46,450 bases of DNA from Candidatus Saccharibacteria bacterium RIFCSPHIGHO2_12_FULL_44_22 (GCA_001790515.1 MGCS01000002.1:1784-48233); one strand, 5' to 3'. Numbered from the stretch's first letter, positions 19,064 to 26,140 are shown. Notes: generated by a model from the letters alone, not told the origin. Numbers and translations: made by a program.

Positions 19064-19774
19064 CTAATATTCAATCTCATCGTAATAGAATTCTCGCTCA
19101 GCAAACGGCACTCCGTCATCCATTAGTTGCTTAAATTCATCAACACTCGTAAAGCGCTTCGGCTGTAGCTGAAATTCTTCGTGCGTCATCCATCGATTAA
19201 CCCCGCCTTCAAACGATTCAATCATTTTACCGGTGAACTTATTCGCATAAACACAAAGAAATATTTTGTCCTCCAAAAGTTTACCCGTGTTTTTATCGAA
19301 GTCACGTTTGTGATATAACAGCCTATACTCAAGCTCAGCCTCTAGCCCCGTCTCTTCCTTCAATTCCCTCCGAGCGGCCTCAATGACAGTCTCACCCCAG
19401 CGCATTTTTCCTCCAACTCGCCCCCAAAAATCATAGTATGGATTCTTCTTCCGCTGCTGAAACAAAAATTCTCTAGTGCCATCTACCCCATTGCGCTCAA
19501 TAGTAATTGCCACCGAGACTTTTGGTTGCCGCTCGATTTCATTCTCGTCAGTATCCATTCGGTTAGCATACTCTTTACCTTTTCGCGTCAACTGATAACC
19601 GCTAGCCTTTTTTTCGACAAATCCCTCGTCAACCAGTTTCCTGATGTGAAAGCTGAAATGATCACTTGTTACCTCCGATCCTTTTTGCAGCTCTGAAAAC
19701 GTTGCATTCTTTACAAACAATAACTTTCTAAGAATAACTGCCTGCAATGGATGAGTCTCTGGCTCATAACTCAT
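19064..19774 (-). CDS. Winged-helix NUDIX protein (possible transcription regulator)
   Basis: A 236-residue protein. Residues 10-75 form an ArsR-like winged helix (LRKLLFVKNATFSELQKGSE ending in KLVDEGFVEKK). Residues 85-225 are a NUDIX domain with a perfect box at 122-144 (GKMRWGETVIEAARRELKEE). This architecture recalls NUDIX-related transcription regulators (NrtR-like), which sense nucleotide metabolites, although here the winged helix is N-terminal and the catalytic box is intact, so it may also hydrolyse its ligand. AAAGGAG precedes the ATG. A perfect 7-2-7 inverted repeat lies 73 nt upstream, between this gene and rpmB, and is a plausible operator. Confidence 0.88.
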   Translation of the reverse strand: MSYEPETHPLQAVILRKLLFVKNATFSELQKGSEVTSDHFSFHIRKLVDEGFVEKKASGYQLTRKGKEYANRMDTDENEIERQPKVSVAITIERNGVDGTREFLFQQRKKNPYYDFWGRVGGKMRWGETVIEAARRELKEETGLEAELEYRLLYHKRDFDKNTGKLLEDKIFLCVYANKFTGKMIESFEGGVNRWMTHEEFQLQPKRFTSVDEFKQLMDDGVPFAEREFYYDEIEY

Positions 19775-19847
19775 AAAATCGCTCCTTTACTATCGCTCTT
19801 CGTACGAACAATATATCAAGCATATATTGCGCCCATCACTAAATCCA

Positions 19848-19863
19848 GTGAAGTCCACTTCAC
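19848..19863. promoter_or_regulatory. Operator-like inverted repeat between wHTH-NUDIX gene and rpmB
   Basis: GTGAAGT-CC-ACTTCAC, a perfect 7-bp inverted repeat with 2-nt spacing. It ends 1 nt before the -35 of the rpmB promoter, where a bound protein would interfere with RNA polymerase. Candidate target of the divergently encoded winged-helix protein. Confidence 0.45.
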
Positions 19864-19864
19864 C

Positions 19865-19893
19865 TTGACGTTTTATACCAGAGAGGTTATACT
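19865..19893 (+). promoter_or_regulatory. rpmB promoter
   Basis: TTGACG (19865-19870), 17-nt spacer, TATACT (19888-19893); start near 19900. Confidence 0.7.
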
Positions 19894-19929
19894 GGTACAG
19901 ATTGTAAAAAATAAGTGGATATAATAATT

Positions 19930-20133
19930 ATGGCAGCACGATGTGAACTCACCGGTAAAGGCAAGCAATTCGGACATAATGTCAGCTTTTCTTTGCGTCG
20001 CACAAAGCGTGTCTTCAAACCTAATCTGCAAAAGAAAACTTTTGTAGTTGATGGTCAAAAAGTCACGATGACCCTGAGTACTCAGGCAATCCGCACGCTC
20101 AAGAAAAAAGGGATCCTAGTCCCAGCAAAATAG
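19930..20133 (+). CDS. rpmB: 50S ribosomal protein L28
   Basis: A 67-residue basic protein of the large subunit. MAARCELTGKGKQFGHNVSF and RRTKRVFKPNLQKKTF match the family. An in-frame GTG at 19915 would add five residues, but the family N-terminus begins at the ATG at 19930. Only a weak purine stretch (AAGTGGA) precedes it. Single gene with its own promoter and a strong terminator. Confidence 0.95.
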   Translation: MAARCELTGKGKQFGHNVSFSLRRTKRVFKPNLQKKTFVVDGQKVTMTLSTQAIRTLKKKGILVPAK

Positions 20134-20142
20134 AATTGCAAT

Positions 20143-20188
20143 GCTTATAAAAATAACCTCCCTAAACAGGGAGGTTATTTTTATAAGC
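20143..20188. terminator. Bidirectional terminator between rpmB and the thrS operon end
   Basis: A perfect 21-bp inverted repeat (20143-20163 with 20168-20188, loop AAAC). The core AACCTCCCT/AGGGAGGTT is followed by ATTTTTATAAGC in both directions. Confidence 0.9.
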
Positions 20189-20195
20189 AAATATG

Positions 20196-20834
20196 CTAAC
20201 TACGAGAGATTTCGCAAACAGTGAGCACTTGAGGGATGGATGAAGATGCTTTCACTTTATACTTAGCACCTACTACCTCAACAGGGGCGGCCAGTTCTTT
20301 CGTAAATGTCTCTAACGTATCCTGAGGCACCTCGTATTTCAATGTACTGTCCGCATAATGAACAGGTATTACAACCTTTGGGTCAATCTGGCGAACAATA
20401 GCTGTTGCGGATGTTGCATCAAGAGTATAACCACTACCACCAACTGGTATGGCCAGAATATCAATAACTCCCAATTCCTCTAATTGATCTTCGAGTAGTT
20501 TTGGTGCAATATTACCGACAACGGCAATGCGGACATCACCCACTTCAATACGATACATCGTACTGATAGGCTCATCAGATTCCGTATCTAAATGACGAGT
20601 AGCGCGAACACCCTTGATAGAGAATTCCCCGAGTTCATACTCACCCGGTCCTTCGATAAGAATTTTTGCATCAGGATTTTTCGTCGCAAAGCGAGCCTCT
20701 GTTGCGATCTCAACGCTGTCTTTTGTCGAAATATCCTTTAAACCGACAACCGACAACTTCGGATCAATAACTACCGAGGCCTTTTTGGTTGAAATAACGA
20801 TTCCATTTCCACCCTTATATTCAATATCAAACAT
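20196..20834 (-). CDS. Metallo-beta-lactamase-fold protein without the usual metal site
   Basis: A 212-residue protein of the MBL-fold/UlaG-like group: MFDIEYKGGNGIVISTKKAS, VVIDPK, GPGEYELGEFSIKGVRATRH, VVGNIAP, IPVGGSGYTLDATSA and VVIPVHYAD. The HxHxDH motif that binds zinc in active members is absent; only two histidines remain (RATRH and PVHY). It may use fewer metals or be a binding protein. Related proteins occur widely in CPR genomes. It is the last gene of the thrS-led operon, 10 nt after the HTH gene; the terminator at 20143-20188 follows. Function unknown. Confidence 0.8.
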   Translation of the reverse strand: MFDIEYKGGNGIVISTKKASVVIDPKLSVVGLKDISTKDSVEIATEARFATKNPDAKILIEGPGEYELGEFSIKGVRATRHLDTESDEPISTMYRIEVGDVRIAVVGNIAPKLLEDQLEELGVIDILAIPVGGSGYTLDATSATAIVRQIDPKVVIPVHYADSTLKYEVPQDTLETFTKELAAPVEVVGAKYKVKASSSIPQVLTVCEISRS

Positions 20835-20844
20835 ATCATTTCTC

Positions 20845-21477
20845 CTATTTGTGACTATTCAGCATATTATCGGTATCCACCAGAATCGAGTATTTGCCAT
20901 TTAATATCTCTGTTATAAATTTATCACGAACACTCAACCTATAGTAGAACTCGTCATAACTAAGCACGCTATAATTTAATTCGCGGCCTTCTGCCTTCTC
21001 GATATCTTTCATCATTTTATTTAATCTTGTTGGTGATACATCGCCTACAATAAGTATATCAACAGCACTGGCAGAACCCGTCACAAGTACACCTGCAGTT
21101 AATACTAGACGAACCCCCGGTATTTGCGTTAGTGCATCATGCCAACTAGTATTACCACTAACAACTTCTACAACCGCTTCAACGTGCTGATCCGCAAATA
21201 TTGCACGAAGTGGTACGTAATGCTCATACCGCTGATTAACTTCATAATAGAGCTTATTGTCGGTTGTTTCGCTACTGACAATACCTACATTCATCATATT
21301 TGCTAATTCTCTTCGTACAGAATTTATTTGCTCATCGATCAATCTAGTAATCTCTCGTACGTAAAACGACTTACCTGGATTATTCAGGAATAGATGGAGT
21401 AATTTTATTCGTGTTTTTGAACCAAATAGTGCGTCAATCATTATGTCTCTAGTCAGTAACTTTCTTATTCTCATCAT
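20845..21477 (-). CDS. Winged-helix protein fused to a nucleotidyltransferase-like domain
   Basis: A 210-residue protein. Residues about 13-85 are a winged helix (DALFGSKTRIKLLHLFLNNP, then SFYVREITRLI and RRELANMMNVGI). Residues about 110-205 resemble a minimal nucleotidyltransferase domain: GVLVTGSASAVDILIVGD corresponds to the GSxxxxxxxxDxDLLVVG motif, but only one of the usual acidic pair is clear, so catalysis is doubtful. The tail has the conserved ELNYSVLSYDEFYYRL motif. ATG at 21477 lies 1 nt beyond the miaA stop (TGATATG), suggesting coupling; ATG at 21441 is an alternative start that matches the usual family N-terminus. Probably a regulator; target unknown. Confidence 0.75.
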   Translation of the reverse strand: MMRIRKLLTRDIMIDALFGSKTRIKLLHLFLNNPGKSFYVREITRLIDEQINSVRRELANMMNVGIVSSETTDNKLYYEVNQRYEHYVPLRAIFADQHVEAVVEVVSGNTSWHDALTQIPGVRLVLTAGVLVTGSASAVDILIVGDVSPTRLNKMMKDIEKAEGRELNYSVLSYDEFYYRLSVRDKFITEILNGKYSILVDTDNMLNSHK

Positions 21478-21478
21478 A

Positions 21479-22357
21479 TCATGATTTATGTGTTGCTACG
21501 AGTATGTTTGACAAATAGTGTTCAGCTTCATCGAGAGGCATCCATTGGATGTACGGATTTCGTCTCATCCAAGTCAACTGTCGCTTCGCTAAACGCCAAT
21601 CAAGCGTTGTGTTTTTCTCTTTTATTTCCGCCAACGTCTGCTCATCGTCCAAATACGATTTAACTAAACGATATATATTTCCTGTCATTGCCTCATTGTC
21701 CCAACCATACATTTCGCCCAACTTTATTGATTCTTCAACAACATTACATTCAAATAATTGTTCAGTCCGCTGCTGTATTCTTTCTCGCAGATTATCTTTC
21801 TCTGTTGCGATTCCTACTATAATACTCGAGTCTATCGGGACGCTGCTAACGGATAGAGGTTCGCTTTTTTGTTCAATGGCGCGTATCAAATAGCGTTTAT
21901 TGTTTTTGTTTTCTGGAATATCTATGTTGTTTTTTATACAATAATTCTGCAACTCCTCGATGGAGTACGTATCAAACTCTTTGCGAAGTACATCGTTGGC
22001 GTTTGAGCCAAAAGTGTAATTGAACACCACTCCATCGATATACAACCCTGTTCCACCAACAAGAAACGGAACATGCTCTCGCGCTCTTATTTCCTGAATC
22101 TTTGTCACTGCATATTCCTTGAAGTCTGCAGCAGTAAAGCGAGTGCCCGGTTCGACTATGTCTAACCCCCAATGAGGCACTATCTTGCGCTCCAAAGGTG
22201 TTGGTTTTGCCGTGCCAATATCCATATACTTATAGACTGTCCTACTGTCGGCGCAAATGATCTCCCCGTTAAATCGTTTTGCTAATTCAATGGCTAATCT
22301 TGTCTTTCCACTTGCCGTTGGGCCCTGGATAACAATTAATGGCAACAGTCCACTCAT
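21479..22357 (-). CDS. miaA: tRNA dimethylallyltransferase
   Basis: A 292-residue enzyme that adds a dimethylallyl group to A37 of tRNAs reading codons that begin with U. P-loop GPTASGKT, CADSRTVYKYMDIGTAKP and LVGGTGLYIDGV are the family motifs, and the C-terminal QLTWMRRNPYIQWM segment is the tRNA-binding part. The chosen ATG (22357) overlaps the stop of the ATL gene as ATGA; an upstream ATG at 22372 adds five residues. It lies in an operon with thrS and other nucleic-acid-related genes. Confidence 0.95.
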   Translation of the reverse strand: MSGLLPLIVIQGPTASGKTRLAIELAKRFNGEIICADSRTVYKYMDIGTAKPTPLERKIVPHWGLDIVEPGTRFTAADFKEYAVTKIQEIRAREHVPFLVGGTGLYIDGVVFNYTFGSNANDVLRKEFDTYSIEELQNYCIKNNIDIPENKNNKRYLIRAIEQKSEPLSVSSVPIDSSIIVGIATEKDNLRERIQQRTEQLFECNVVEESIKLGEMYGWDNEAMTGNIYRLVKSYLDDEQTLAEIKEKNTTLDWRLAKRQLTWMRRNPYIQWMPLDEAEHYLSNILVATHKS

Positions 22358-22674
22358 AGATCCGACTTCCATCGTAACTTTTCCAAATCATCAACAATAA
22401 ACTCCGTACAGTGCACCCCTTCTTGCTCAAGTAACTGCGCTTGCACTTCACGACCACCATGAAACCCTGACGCTAAACCGCCAAATCGATTCACTAACCT
22501 GTGCCATGGCAGATTTTGATTTCCATAGTGAGCAATACCACCCACAACTCTACTTGCCGTTGCATGGCCAGCTAATGCAGCCAGATCACCGTATGTCGTT
22601 ACATGGCCATAAGGCACGCTAGCTATTAGCTCCTCCACCTTCATCCGAAAATGTGCGTCAGGCTCGCTTGGCAT
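22354..22674 (-). CDS. Alkyltransferase-like protein (ATL), DNA damage recognition
   Basis: A 106-residue protein similar to the C-terminal domain of O6-alkylguanine-DNA alkyltransferase. It has SVPYGHVTTYGDLAALAG, the Arg finger region ASRVVGGIAH and the active-site motif, which reads PWHRLV. Tryptophan replaces the catalytic cysteine of PCHRV, the mark of ATL proteins. These bind O6-alkylguanine without repairing it and hand the lesion to nucleotide excision repair. ATG at 22674 is chosen because the family starts here; the frame is open further upstream, inside the neighbouring nucleotidase gene, with which it overlaps by 17 nt. Operon member between nucleotidase and miaA. Confidence 0.9.
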   Translation of the reverse strand: MPSEPDAHFRMKVEELIASVPYGHVTTYGDLAALAGHATASRVVGGIAHYGNQNLPWHRLVNRFGGLASGFHGGREVQAQLLEQEGVHCTEFIVDDLEKLRWKSDL

Positions 22675-23251
22675 CAAAATACTCCTGGATAACCTGCCAA
22701 TCAGATACACGAGTGATACCCCGAGGCAGCGCGTCATGCTTATTCCAGTTATAGTCGCCAAACAATAAGCACTCGATACCTACCTCGGCGGCCGAAATAC
22801 AATGACGAAGCATATCGTCAATCAAATATGAGGCTCCGACCTCTTGACATATTGCCGCTTTCGTAACAGTGTTGTCTTTTTCCCATATAGGGACAAATCG
22901 AACATCCTGAAAAATATCTGGATAGTATTTTGACAGCCACTCTTTTGAGTCATTGATAATGCTCTCGCGTCGTGCGGTCACAACTACCAAATCATACTCC
23001 TTTTGCAGCTGCTTTAGTACTGGCAAAGCACTAGATTTGTTCACAAAATGACGATGATGGCGTTCTTTATGAAAAAGTATGGCGCGCTCTTCAGCCTGGT
23101 CATGACTTATAGACCATAGTTCTGGCCAATAATCCACATATGAATCAACTGTAAAATCTGTGCCATATTTGTCATTGCTCCACGCAACAAATGCTTCGAC
23201 ATGATCTGCTAATACATCATCGACATCAACCGCAATAGTCTGGCGTGCCAT
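22658..23251 (-). CDS. HAD-superfamily 5'(3')-deoxyribonucleotidase-like protein
   Basis: A 197-residue protein. The HAD motif I is VDVDDVLADH (D9, D11), followed by a helical cap domain, motif II VVVTARR, and motif III/IV near SYLIDDMLRHC. This is the 5' nucleotidase NT5C/YorS-like group, which dephosphorylates (deoxy)nucleoside monophosphates; the exact substrate cannot be read. It starts 1 nt before the thrS stop region (thrS ends at 23253), so translation is probably coupled. Confidence 0.8.
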   Translation of the reverse strand: MARQTIAVDVDDVLADHVEAFVAWSNDKYGTDFTVDSYVDYWPELWSISHDQAEERAILFHKERHHRHFVNKSSALPVLKQLQKEYDLVVVTARRESIINDSKEWLSKYYPDIFQDVRFVPIWEKDNTVTKAAICQEVGASYLIDDMLRHCISAAEVGIECLLFGDYNWNKHDALPRGITRVSDWQVIQEYFDAKRA

Positions 23252-23252
23252 A

Positions 23253-25061
23253 CTATAATGCTTTCAGGTACTCTACCAAGGTATCAATAGTTACTTTTTC
23301 TTCACCAGCCTGAGTCCGCACGCTTACTTCACGGGACTCTTTATCTTTCGGTCCAACTATCAGCTGAACGGGAATTTTCCAGCTTGTTGCCTCACGGATC
23401 TTTTTGCCAAGGCTTTCGTTTCGATCATCGCGAGTGAATCGCAGTTCGTTGTATTTTACTGGATTCATTAATACAACACTTCGAAGTGTCTCCTCGATTT
23501 CTTCAACATAGTCGATAACTGTATCGTTTATCGTAAGAATGCGCACCTGTTCAGGTGCAAGCCATAACGGGAACCAACCAGCCGTATGCTCGATATAGAC
23601 CGACAGAAAACGTTCAAATGAGCCTAGCAGTGCTTTATGGATCATGACTGGACGCTGGCTTGTCCCGTCATCGGCAGTGTAGGTGAGATCAAAACGCTCT
23701 GGCTGTACAAAGTCAAGCTGCTGAGTTGCAAGCTGCCACTCTCGACCCAATGCATCCGTCGCCATAATATCTATCTTTGGCCCATAGAATGCAGCCTCGC
23801 CCTCTCCGATAAAATAGTCGAGATTCAGTTCTTTTGCTACCCGTTCGATCGTGTTTTGAGCATTCTCCCAAAGCTTCGGATCTCCAAGATACTTATCAGA
23901 GTCGTCCCGAAAGCTGAGCCGTGCACGCCATGTTAATCCGAACTCTTGGTAGAGCGTACGAATCATCTGCATAATTAATGTAAATTCTTGCTCTATCTGA
24001 TCAGTGCGGCAAAACACGTGCGCGTCATCCTGCGTTGCACCTCTTACGCGACTCAAACCATGCAGCTCACCCGCCTTCTCATCTCTATAGACAACCGTGT
24101 TTTCCATGTATCTCACCGGTAAGTCACGATAGCTTCGAGGTCGTGACGCATATATCTGCGTATGGTGCGGGCAATTCATAGGCTTCATCATAAACAAATC
24201 GTCACTTTCCACGCTCGTCACATCGAAACGTTCGGGATATTTATCATAGTGACCCGAAGCCTTGTATAGATCCACTTTTGTAATATGCGGGATAGACACA
24301 CGATCATACCCGGCCGATCCCTGAAGACGCTGAGAGAATGCCCCAATTAATTCGCGAAGAACCGTACCACGAGGTGTGAATAGTGGTAAGCCGCCGCCTA
24401 CGAGCGGCGAGAATGTGAACAAATCAAGCTCTTTTCCTAATTTGCGATGGTCACGAAGCTTTGCTTGTTCTAGCATGTACAGATGCGCATCTAGTTCCTC
24501 TTGAGTAGCAAATGCGACGCCATAAAGACGTTGCATCTGAGGATTACCTTCTTTACCGCGCCAATACGCACCAGCGACTCGCAATAATTTAAAGACACCG
24601 ACATTCTTCGTATTTGCAACATGAGGCCCTCTACAAAGGTCAGTAAAATTTCCATTCTTATAAAAAGACACGCTATCGACTACTGCATCACCGTTAGTAA
24701 TCGTACCCAACTCATCACGATCAAGATCTTTAGCGACAGTCGTTCCGCTTCGCTTTAAATCATTAAGTAACTCTTCTTTATACGGCTGACCACTTTTCTT
24801 TGCCCATTCAATTGCCTCGTCTATCGGCATCTCAGACTTAACAAAGTCATCTCCATAATCAATAATCCCGCGCATTGTTTTCTCAATTTTAGCAAAATTC
24901 GCATCAGATATCTTTTTATCTCCAAGGTCTATATCGTAGTAAAATCCATTCTCGACGACCGGCCCCACGCCAAACTTAGCTTCTGGCCATAGTCGCTGCA
25001 CGGCAGCGGCCGTAATATGCGCCAAACTGTGCCTCATTGCGTGTAGTTGTTCGTCGTTCAT
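23253..25061 (-). CDS. thrS: Threonine-tRNA ligase, without the N-terminal TGS domain
   Basis: A 602-residue class II synthetase that charges tRNA-Thr. The editing domain is at the very N-terminus, with HSLAH (H11, H15) and DLCRGPH as the metal and editing motifs. The catalytic core has the zinc ligands in MNCPHH, motif 2 YRDEKAGELHGLSRVRGATQ, DDAHVFC, and motif 3 GSFERFLSVYIEH. A C-terminal anticodon-binding domain (about 500-602) is complete. The roughly 60-residue TGS (N1) domain of E. coli ThrRS is missing. AAAAGGAG precedes the ATG by 8 nt. It heads a six-gene operon and lies behind a 220-nt structured leader, so its expression is probably controlled by attenuation. Confidence 0.97.
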   Translation of the reverse strand: MNDEQLHAMRHSLAHITAAAVQRLWPEAKFGVGPVVENGFYYDIDLGDKKISDANFAKIEKTMRGIIDYGDDFVKSEMPIDEAIEWAKKSGQPYKEELLNDLKRSGTTVAKDLDRDELGTITNGDAVVDSVSFYKNGNFTDLCRGPHVANTKNVGVFKLLRVAGAYWRGKEGNPQMQRLYGVAFATQEELDAHLYMLEQAKLRDHRKLGKELDLFTFSPLVGGGLPLFTPRGTVLRELIGAFSQRLQGSAGYDRVSIPHITKVDLYKASGHYDKYPERFDVTSVESDDLFMMKPMNCPHHTQIYASRPRSYRDLPVRYMENTVVYRDEKAGELHGLSRVRGATQDDAHVFCRTDQIEQEFTLIMQMIRTLYQEFGLTWRARLSFRDDSDKYLGDPKLWENAQNTIERVAKELNLDYFIGEGEAAFYGPKIDIMATDALGREWQLATQQLDFVQPERFDLTYTADDGTSQRPVMIHKALLGSFERFLSVYIEHTAGWFPLWLAPEQVRILTINDTVIDYVEEIEETLRSVVLMNPVKYNELRFTRDDRNESLGKKIREATSWKIPVQLIVGPKDKESREVSVRTQAGEEKVTIDTLVEYLKAL

Positions 25062-25080
25062 TGTGTTCTCCTTTTAAATA

Positions 25081-25285
25081 AAATAAAAACATGCAATGTA
25101 TAGACTCATTTAGAAATAAATCCATTGATCGCATGTCTCGGACCCTTAGGCATTAGCTTCGGGCGGTTCCACCGGACTTCTCTTTAGGCATCAACTATAG
25201 CCGCAAGAGCACTTATTGAAATACCGTTATCGCACAGTATGACATCCCACGGAGCTCGACGGATAGTTACCCCGTGTCAATGCTC
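25081..25285 (-). promoter_or_regulatory. Structured thrS leader, T-box-like candidate
   Basis: The predicted transcript (start near 25285) begins with a long stem closed by GAGCATT / AAGTGCTC. Further along it has CCGGTGGAACCGC (25163-25175), close to the T-box core AGGGTGGNACCGCG. It ends in a terminator-like hairpin (ACATGC...GCATGT, 25089-25136) followed by TTTTATTTTATTT (to 25078). The base after UGG in the motif is A, complementary to the discriminator U73 of the tRNA-Thr gene in this window. An 8-bp direct repeat (minus ATGCCTAA, 25146-25153 and 25184-25191) flanks the core. A Thr codon ACG occurs near the 3' side of the first stem (25225-25227), but a specifier loop is not certain. 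The core can also form a simple CGGT-GGA-ACCG hairpin, so T-box identity is tentative. Confidence 0.5.
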
Positions 25286-25291
25286 ATTTTT

Positions 25292-25343
25292 ATAATACCT
25301 GCTCACCCCAGTTATTGCAACATTTGTCTTGATTTGATACTAT
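25292..25343. promoter_or_regulatory. Divergent promoters sharing one palindromic -35 (thrS and tRNA-Val)
   Basis: TTGCAA at 25315-25320 is its own reverse complement. To the left, 17 nt lead to TATTAT (minus, 25292-25297) for thrS. To the right, 17 nt lead to TACTAT (plus, 25338-25343) for tRNA-Val. Only one polymerase could use the shared -35 at a time. Confidence 0.65.
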
Positions 25344-25374
25344 TAAACAGCTACTGAGTAGTTATTCAAAACGA

Positions 25375-25451
25375 GGGCGATTAGCTCATTTGGCTAGAGC
25401 GCGTCATTGACGTTGACGAGGTGGCAGGTTCGAATCCTGCATTGCCCACCA
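25375..25451 (+). tRNA. tRNA-Val (anticodon GAC)
   Basis: Full cloverleaf: acceptor GGGCGAT/ATTGCCC, D arm GCTC-GAGC, anticodon arm CGTCA-TTGACGT-TGACG with GAC at 34-36, T arm with GGTTCGAATCC, discriminator A and encoded CCA. 77 nt. Confidence 0.96.
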
Positions 25452-25460
25452 CGATATTAT

Positions 25461-25493
25461 AAATAGAGATCGCACCAGCGATCTCTATTTTTT
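25461..25493 (+). terminator. Terminator after tRNA-Val
   Basis: 13-bp perfect stem (25461-25473 with 25478-25490, loop ACCA), the 3' arm ending in TTT and followed by TTT. Confidence 0.9.
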
Positions 25494-25504
25494 GTCTATA
25501 TTAT

Positions 25505-25539
25505 ATTGATAAATAACTTAAAATTAGGTATTTATCAAT
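25505..25539 (+). promoter_or_regulatory. Promoter whose -35 and -10 lie in an 11-bp inverted repeat
   Basis: ATTGATAAATA (25505-25515) is the exact reverse complement of TATTTATCAAT (25529-25539). The -35 TTGATA (25506-25511) and -10 TATTTA (25529-25534), 17 nt apart, sit inside the arms. The repeat could be an operator or chance in AT-rich DNA. Confidence 0.5.
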
Positions 25540-25565
25540 AGAGGGAGCATACTAGGAGATAACAT

Positions 25566-25829
25566 ATGCACAATCTCCGTGCAAGAAAGATCATGATGAG
25601 CTCAATAACCTCAACCTATATCAATCTCGATGAAGCACGAGAAAAGCTACTATTGATGCAGGATAATCCACATATGGTCACCAAATCAATGTATAGTCCG
25701 ACTGCAACGGCGTACCCCGAAGGCCAGCTACCATTCGTAGAAGTCCATCTTGCATATCTCCGAAAAAACAAGCTTGTCGATCCGGCGAAATACATATCGA
25801 ATCTTGCCATTATGATCACACAACGATAG
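25566..25829 (+). CDS. Small protein of unknown function
   Basis: An 87-residue protein with no membrane segment. The N-terminus is basic, the middle reads TYINLDEAREKLLLMQDNP, followed by a Pro/Tyr-containing loop and a C-terminal helix with HLAYLRKNKLVDPAKYISNL. It is supported as a real gene by a good ribosome binding site (AGGAGA, 8 nt before the ATG), a promoter 25 nt upstream and a terminator 20 nt downstream. I do not recognise a family. It stands alone between tRNA-Val and the NrdR-like region. Confidence 0.75.
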   Translation: MHNLRARKIMMSSITSTYINLDEAREKLLLMQDNPHMVTKSMYSPTATAYPEGQLPFVEVHLAYLRKNKLVDPAKYISNLAIMITQR

Positions 25830-25849
25830 ATGACACGATAATCCATTAC

Positions 25850-25878
25850 AGTAGCAGCCCTGGGGGCTGCTACTTTTT
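25850..25878 (+). terminator. Terminator of the 25566-25829 gene
   Basis: AGTAGCAGCC pairs with GGCTGCTACT (25850-25859 with 25865-25874), followed by TTTT. Confidence 0.9.
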
Positions 25879-25906
25879 ACCCACACATCATTACTATTTT
25901 TCCACA
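25877..25906 (+). promoter_or_regulatory. Paired 9-mers (DnaA-box-like), first copy
   Basis: TTACCCACA (25877-25885) and TTTTCCACA (25898-25906), each one mismatch from TTATCCACA, start 21 nt apart. The first sits in a 14-bp sequence (TTTTACCCACACAT, 25875-25888) repeated exactly at 26208-26221. This copy lies 65 nt upstream of the promoter of the 44-codon ORF. Confidence 0.5.
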
Positions 25907-25970
25907 TCGATTTACATGATTATTTTCATACAAAATACCTTCTATGATATGTCCCATTGATTTATACTAC

Positions 25971-25999
25971 TTGACATATTATAACGCTTGTGCTATTAT
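25971..25999 (+). promoter_or_regulatory. Consensus promoter of a leaderless ORF
   Basis: TTGACA (25971-25976), 17-nt spacer, TGC-TATTAT (25994-25999). The -10 ends 6 nt before ATG 26006, so the start falls at or next to that ATG. Confidence 0.8.
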
Positions 26000-26005
26000 A
26001 ATTTC

Positions 26006-26140
26006 ATGGCTAATCAACACAAACAAACAGCTATTACAAAAAAACCATCAGCACTCGAAAAATTCACCATAGGATTCGAGTACGATCGTACGTGGAACGA
26101 AGCAAAAGCATCAGTCCAATTACGACCCGGCAAAAAGTAA
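26006..26140 (+). CDS. Leaderless 44-residue small protein
   Basis: A short ORF beginning MANQHKQTAITKKPSALEKF and ending VQLRPGKK, rich in Lys, Ala and Thr, with one Trp and no membrane segment. There is no Shine-Dalgarno site. Instead a near-perfect promoter places the first transcribed base at or next to the ATG. A terminator follows 33 nt after the stop, so this is a complete transcription unit dedicated to a 44-codon ORF. It is on the same strand as, and directly before, the NrdR-like gene, and both are preceded by the same paired 9-mers. I know no family; the transcript could also act as RNA. Confidence 0.65.
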   Translation: MANQHKQTAITKKPSALEKFTIGFEYDRTWNEAKASVQLRPGKK

